From NCBI RefSeq assembly GCF_964340395.1, contig NC_135557.1:10921046-10985045 (forward strand): a DNA stretch of 64,000 nt. Reading direction: 5' to 3'. Source of the DNA: Glandiceps talaboti (taxonomy: Eukaryota > Hemichordata > Enteropneusta > Spengelidae). This document shows positions 58,345 to 64,000 of the stretch, in pieces. The first letter of the stretch is position 1. Each line of letters opens with the position of its first letter. A program made the position numbers and the translations under genes. The notes beneath the pieces were generated by a model. That model searched no databases. It was not told the origin of the DNA and saw only the letters and a program-made list of their open reading frames with translations.

Positions 58345-58975
58345 CTTGGCTATTCAACAAAGAACATCTCTATACCACCAGAGAAGGAATATCTGCGTAA
58401 ACTTATCGAGAAAACTGAACATTTCCTACGGCGTATGTGCTGGAAGGCATATTTATACCTCAATCCGGAACAAAAGTCAATGAGTAAGCAGACCCACGGT
58501 TTCAATTCTACGAAGAACCCCCCCACCAATCGATGAACTAAAGCATTTTGAAGAAGGAATGTTATATATTATCCAAACCACGAAGTTTAATCCGGTTAGT
58601 AATAAATTCCTCAACTTTCTAAAAGACGATATTAAAAGTATTAACGGCGATAACAAGCTCCTCGTTCCAGCTAACAAAACCACGGACTTTTACAAGATTG
58701 AGCCAGAAGCATACAACAAGTTATTGGAGAAAAACATCACAAAATGCTATAAGAAAGCAACCGCGTCTACAGTCCAAAATATACAGCGAGAGGAAAAGAA
58801 AATTGTAACACAATTAGATATCGTTGATGGAGTAAATACAATGGCCAGGAAAGAAGCATTTATAACCCTGAAAGACCACAAACCAAACTTTGCAAACAAA
58901 CCAACCTGTAGATTGATTAACCCCACTAAGTCAGAGATCAAGCACAATAAAACACAACTGTCTACCCAGAACGGC
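58345..58975 (+). pseudogene. PLE reverse transcriptase N-terminal region (right copy)
   Basis: From about 58368 the plus strand shows PPEKEYLRKLIEKTEHFLRR, then a one-base C-run shift near 58520, then NPVSNKFLNFLKDD (frame 58559), VPANKTTDFYKI, EAYNKLLEKNITKCYKKA, and KEAFITLKDHKPNF followed by CRLINPTKSEI. The KDHKPNF...CRLINP motif is diagnostic of Penelope-like RTs. Right after KSEI the frame jumps to the post-RT Cys-rich segment (NTKLCNCLVKDT), so the catalytic core has been deleted in this copy. The N-terminus before the core is the part missing from the left copy. Confidence 0.85.
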
Positions 58976-59831
58976 TGTAAAAACGAGAATACTAAATTAT
59001 GTAACTGTCTCGTGAAGGACACGTCACCTGGACAGGAAATGTTCACAAAACAGCGTGGTATACCAGGTAACAGTTCAGCGCAAAGACACCAATATCCACG
59101 AAACGTATGTCGGATTTACTGAAAACGAGTTCAAGACACGGTACAGGAACCACACAGCTTCATTCCGCAACAATTTGTCAAGAAACTCAACAGAACTAAG
59201 TAAGTATGTATGGTTTCTTAAGGATAAAGAAATTGATTACGACATCACGTGGAAAATTATCGCGCGCGGGCGACCGTACAACAGCTCCAGTCAGAGATGT
59301 AATCTCTGCATAACTGAAAAGTACATTATAATTGTCAACCTCGTCGCTGCACTCTAAACAAACGGAGTGAACTTCTGTCGTCGTGTAGGCATAGACATAA
59401 ATCATTATTGCAGAACAATTAACTATGCAAATACGCTATGTTACTAGGTAGATATTCCCTGTTAGGAACATTAGAATAATAGAATTTAACGGTAAGGAAA
59501 CGCAGATACTATAATCCATTCTACCCCTGATGAGTGAGGAATACACACCTCACAAAACAGTTCTGTAGGGTCAATAGCATGTGATTTTGTTCATATTTTC
59601 AAAACCTATATATATATTGCTTTGCTTTGTTTCTGCAAAGATAGTGTATCTGAGAGAGGGATGGTATCGGAGAATAAGGGAGAACTATAATTGTTAGACT
59701 CTAATTTGCATCCAAGACATCTACTATTATATATTCCTTCCAGGGGTCATACCCAACTAGCCTTGCTATTTTCTGACTCCTGTTATCCAAATTCATTCTT
59801 TTCCCTTTTGATATAATTGTGATGTTCATTA
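58940..59831 (+). mobile_element. Penelope-like element, right copy, 3' arm of palindrome
   Basis: Partner of 56361-57255 in inverted orientation, with few differences. It begins near the deletion junction and ends at ATGTTCATTA. It carries the endonuclease domain and 3' untranslated sequence. Confidence 0.85.
59055..59360 (+). pseudogene. GIY-YIG endonuclease domain of PLE (right copy)
   Basis: An open stretch of 100 residues. It begins VYQVTVQR, has ETYVGFTENEFKTRYRNHTA (the GIY-YIG core, with Y-V-G replacing Y-I-G), then SKYVWFLKDKEIDYDITWKI and RCNLCITEKYIII with the conserved Glu. It matches the C-terminal endonuclease of Penelope-like elements. It is joined to the upstream RT region through a frameshift near 59050. 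Confidence 0.85.
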
Positions 59832-59974
59832 AAATATATGCGACGATAGTTAAGTAGTGGCCACGCAGTAAAATATTCAAATGGCTTAAGTTTATTCACG
59901 TGTATTCTGATTATTCAAATATTCATTGTTAGAGTGTACACATGTAATACTCTCTTCATTCTGTTTTTATTCAG

Positions 59975-60168
59975 CTAAATTCGATTAACTGAAGAACCAT
60001 TGCAGTGACAGGATCGGTAAGGGTGATTTGGAGAAGATTAAAGAGCCTTACCAACTTGTTAATATTTTACAGGAGAGAAACATTATAACTGACAAAAAGT
60101 GGTCGTATCTGACAGGCAAACTTCGAGAAATAAATCTTAATAAATTGGCGGACGAGCTACAACCATGA
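59975..60168 (+). pseudogene. Broken paralogue of the death-effector-like exon
   Basis: Starts after TTTTTATTCAG (acceptor 59973-59974) and aligns without gaps to the exon at 3377-3570, sharing DRIGKGDLEKI, PYQLVN and the ending LADELQP followed by TGA. A TAA in place of the third or fourth codon (FD-stop-LK) breaks it. The rest is open. It marks the start of the right paralogous segment. Confidence 0.7.
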
Positions 60169-61088
60169 CAACCGACTAATTGAAATAATTTCCGTAATTA
60201 GAAATTCATAAATTTCACTTTACGGACTGCTTTGTATGAACAGGAATATTCCGACAAAATTCAGTTTGTCAAATTCTTTTCATCTGTTTTTTAACGAACA
60301 CCGCAAAAGACACTCACGAGCCCTTCATCGGGTATTTGATAAAACAAAATATTGTTGCCAGAATTTCTGTATAGAGTTGCATTACTTTCAAATTATTTAT
60401 TTCGTTTACACTAAATGTAGCAAAAAATGCGATCTTGAAATTGAAGTGTGGCTTATGCAGTTTCTAGATGGTTTCTGCGTGGTAGTATTAAACAGAAAGG
60501 CTGCATGGTATTGTGGAATGCACTGTACTGTCTTCGCAGACTCGAAAATGAGATTTCGTCTACTAGATTCAAGGAAATAAAATGGCGATGTTGTTTGCAT
60601 TTTCAAATGCCGGGAATATTGGTTACAGCTTTCATGAATAGCTCAGCTGAACATTTCTTTTTAAAATAGGTATGACGTAAATCCTACTCGTCATGTGATA
60701 TTTTACCTTTGTTCTAGTAAAGACACTTAGTGGTTTGCTTCGTGTAGTTTCCATTTATCGTACTTCCCTCGTGTACAAACAATGGTTGGCAAAGGACCAA
60801 ATTAGATATTCTAAACAGTTTACCAAGTTAGCCCGTCAATAAAGTATGGTTTCAAAATAAATCAGACAAGTAATCGATAATCACTATGGTTATTAAACAA
60901 TAGATCAAATCACATTCCAAATCAAACTTAATATAAACAATGGTATGATTGATCCCTCACCTTGAAAGACACCGGATATCACATTTTCACCACTTTTGAT
61001 GGGACCATCCTCCAAATATATTTAATAACAATGTTGGAAATTGACCAAAGTACATTAGCAGCCCAGTATTACGTGCACATGAGCACGT

Positions 61089-61295
61089 ATGTACCGTTTT
61101 CAAAAGTTAACAACGAGATGGTATGATGTACTGTATTGTTCGGACAAACAAATGGATGTCATTGTTCCAAAACTAATAGGTCAACTAATCGATATTGTCC
61201 GATCGCAGACAGGTACATGCGATATGAAAACACTTGGGAACACACTAAAATTATATCACCAGTTCCAGGTATCAGACAACCCAGTTGAACGGTGA
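61089..61295 (+). other. Possible exon-like frame, unrecognised
   Basis: A 68-codon frame ending at TGA 61293, with an AG at 61110 that could be an acceptor. It reads WYDVLYCSDKQMDVIVPKLI and then GQLIDIVR. It has no counterpart in the left paralogous segment and no known domain. It may be chance. Confidence 0.2.
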
Positions 61296-61879
61296 TACAG
61301 TCATCAGTAGGGCAGTGACATTGTGGAAAAAGAGGGTCACACCTGTCGTTGGTGGCACTGAATAATACAATTGTTACAACTAGAATGTTTTCTTGCTTGC
61401 CTGGCAGTGATGGAATGGTATATACGTAGGCTTGTAACCGTAGGGATATATACTCTAAACACACAGATACACCTATGGTAATTATACAGTGTTATAACAG
61501 AGGATCAAGTATTTATAATCAATGGCATGTATACGTTGAAGTTCTTGATACTGTTTCCAAGATCACAAATTTCGTTTAAATATGTAATTTGAAAATATCA
61601 CAAAGTTTTTAGCATGTTTTAAAGGAACAATCCATATTCATTTCTCAACATTGTTGTTTGTTATTCGTTAATTTTATTCCCAATTATATATGTCTGTTTG
61701 TGCGCCTGTTATTTGTCTCACTGTCATTATGCTGTCGCTGTCCACAATACAAGGCTAATAAACTATCTATGCAAATATCTAACCTTTAAAGCCTATGGTG
61801 TGTTTCGCTGAATGCAGTTTATATGACAAAAATTAGTTCTCCGTATTTCGTGTAATTTACTTGAAAATAAGGCTGACAA

Positions 61880-62615
61880 GCAACAGTTAATTACAACACC
61901 CCCCCTCCCTAGAAATGTACGTAAATTAAAGATTAAAATAGCGTCAACAGCATTGTAGTACAACATGACTGTGTAGTTTATGTGACTGAATCATAAATTG
62001 GATGTTGGCAAATATTCCACAGATACGCTATGGACATGGGCTAGTTGCTAGACACACATGTGTTCATTTGTGTGCGTGTGTATCTATTTTTAAGATCAGC
62101 TCCTAAGGACAAACATATTTTAGAAGTGGTGATAACATCACGTATTACTATTAGTTTTTCGAAATCAAGACAGCGGCTGCCATTTTGCAAATACGCTTTA
62201 GATTTCTAATTACTTACGCAACATAAAACATTTTTTTTTTCTGTTCAATTATATTTAAGTAGAACTCGTTCGAGCAAAAAATGCTCTTACTGATCACAGT
62301 TGAAGTAAAAAGCAAACGTGAAAATTTGCAATATCCATGATGGCATTCAAGTGATGGGCTACCCACACATGGTCTGATAACATGTTACCCCCTATTAACA
62401 TACCCTGGTCATTGCATATGCAGGCAAACATACAGATTTATTAGATTAATAAGATTTTCTAAGATGAAATGTTATTTTACGCTATGGAGGTGAGAGCGAT
62501 GATGGCTAAAACATGTCATATTCCCAAATTCGAAGGTGTTTGCCACACCACTGTGTTGCTACAAGTGAAAATTGATATATCAATCTCTTGAGAAAATTAA
62601 ATAATATATTTGTGT

Positions 62616-62617
<2 letters not shown>
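61880..62617. other. No gene recognised
   Basis: Contains the block near 62290-62385 shared with 4635-4735; otherwise no signal. Confidence 0.4.
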
Positions 62618-62695
<78 letters not shown>

Positions 62696-62720
62696 GTATT
62701 GTTTATTTATTTATTTCCTT
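62618..62720. repeat. (TTTA)n microsatellite
   Basis: About 20 pure TTTA units to 62696, then imperfect copies. Confidence 0.97.
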
Positions 62721-63894
62721 ACTTTTATTTATTCCAGAATTGTAAAGAATTGACAAAAACAATATGGTAAAGGAGAAAACGGAAAATAGTTGTCGAGCAA
62801 CTAGTCGAGTCCATACTCCATTCACTCTTACATTATATTGCGTTAAACTCATTCTGGGCAAACTGTTCATATGTAAATTAACTGAAATAACTCAAATAAA
62901 ACAAAAAAAATACACATCAACTAAACTCCTATGAAAACAAAACTATTAAAACACATGGAACAGAAAATAACGACGTATGACTTATTCGATAGACTGAAGG
63001 TGGTGTTTGTATATATTTTTATAATTGTGTCTACACTGTATGATCCTTATGCTGTAAGGTATGCTATTCAATACTTTTTGTAGCAGCATACTTAACTATG
63101 AACTGTCCTGCCTTGTGATGTGTCTGGCGATCGGTATGACCAAGTCTTTCCGATCGCTCTGTCTTGTCCTGTGGGAATGAGTGATTGGCGTGAAAAAATC
63201 TTGAAAAGTATCCGGTAGACGAGAATGCAGAGCATCATGTGCAAAAGTTGCTAGCAGTAGATTATGTTGTTTGAAAATGTTTAAAATGCCAAGTTTCCCA
63301 AAAAGTTGTTGGTTTGCTTCGTGGAGTTTTCATGTATGTAACCCCTATCTTTCAAACAATTGTTGGCAAAGGTCCAAAATGATTTTAGTGTAATCAAACG
63401 GTTCACTATTTTACCCTGTCGATAAAGTCTGTGTTTCAAATAAATCAGACAAGTAATCGATAATCACTATGGTTATCAAACAATAGATACAATCACATTC
63501 CAAATCAAACTTAGTAATAATGGTATGATTGAAAAAAAAAACCCACCTTTAAAAGACACCGGATTTCACATTTCACCACTTTTAATGTGACCATTCTCAA
63601 AATTTAAACCAAAAACAAAATGATTGCACAAAAATAGACTCATTGGAGTATAGCATTTTGGCGACGCGATACTCGTTGTCGAAGCCATTTCTCTATTTAT
63701 TTTATTCTTCATTTCTAAGTAATCTGACATAATTAAGTTTCTTGCCTGCAAGTCAATATGTATTATTTTACCTACACCCCACGCGAGCTCTGGCTCCCAC
63801 TGTTAGTCTGCTACCACAACCTCCCTGCCTGCTGTTGCTTTCTGTTTCGTATTCCTCATTCCCATCTCCGTACATGTATGTAAATCTCAGCTAC
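62721..63894. other. Non-coding part of the right paralogous segment
   Basis: A third copy of the GGTTTGCTTCGTGGAGTTT block lies at 63300-63530, and a copy of the 5555-5700 block at 63675-63860. No gene seen. Confidence 0.45.
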
Positions 63895-64000
63895 TTATGT
63901 ATGTATGTATGTATGTATGTATGTATGTATGTATGTATGTATGTATGTATGTATGTATGTATGTGTGTGTGTGTCTGTCTGTGTGTCTGTCTGTGTGTCT
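63895..64000. repeat. (GTAT)n then (GTGT/GTCT)n microsatellite
   Basis: About 17 GTAT units, then GTGT and GTCTGT to the end of the window. Confidence 0.97.

Larger units (their letters stand above)
59975..63860 (+). repeat. Paralogous segment, right copy (partner 3377-9115)
   Basis: Contains the same blocks as the left copy: exon, GCTGCATGG...CTTCGCAGAC (60500-60545), GTGGTTTGCTTCGTG (60728; again near 63310), CACACCTGTCGTTGG (61346), TATGTCTGTTTGT...AATACAAGGCTAA (61690-61760), and TCGAAG.CAT.TCTC...TTGCCTGC (63675-63755). Confidence 0.7.

Overview
The window looks like nuclear DNA of an invertebrate animal, probably a marine bilaterian. It is AT-rich, full of di-, tri- and tetranucleotide microsatellites and decayed transposons, and its few host coding segments are flanked by GT/AG splice signals. 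I cannot name the species. No tRNA, rRNA or CRISPR array was recognised.

The main object is a full-length but decayed Polinton/Maverick (adintovirus-like) element at 21206-38877 (17,672 bp). It has inverted terminal repeats of about 195 bp with AG...CT ends and a perfect 6-bp target duplication, AATTAT, at 21200-21205 and 38878-38883. Left to right it carries: an unknown gene, a membrane protein, a chromodomain integrase, a small unknown gene, a protein with a C-terminal membrane anchor, a Gly/Ser-rich membrane protein, the double jelly-roll major capsid protein, the packaging ATPase, several small genes typical of Polintons, a duplicated Cys-rich protein, a C2H2 zinc-finger protein, and a protein-primed-type DNA polymerase B with two adaptor-like motifs at its N-terminus. 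On the minus strand follows a penton-like minor capsid gene, then two more plus-strand genes. Nearly all larger genes have frameshifts, stops or deletions. Integrase and polymerase have lost key catalytic residues. A truncated non-LTR retrotransposon sits between the polymerase and minor capsid genes.

Host genes: a GT4-type glycosyltransferase-like gene (exons 19095-20343 and 20561-21064) whose next intron appears to hold the Polinton; an NHL-repeat terminal exon (48437-49155, same strand); and a death-effector-like exon at 3377-3570 with a broken paralogue at 59975-60168. These last two lie in paralogous segments near each end of the window (about 3.4-9.1 kb and 60-63.9 kb).

Other mobile DNA: a DDE transposase remnant near 10 kb inside an inverted repeat; a 428-bp MITE in a CATA microsatellite (11281-11708); non-LTR fragments at about 13.9-14.6 kb and 52.2-52.4 kb; a 4.1-kb non-autonomous TA-flanked element (49318-53442); a head-to-head pair of Penelope-like elements (56361-59831); a 1.4-kb dispersed repeat (6.9-8.4 and 40.7-42.0 kb); and a motif array that switches orientation at about 46.5-47.0 kb.
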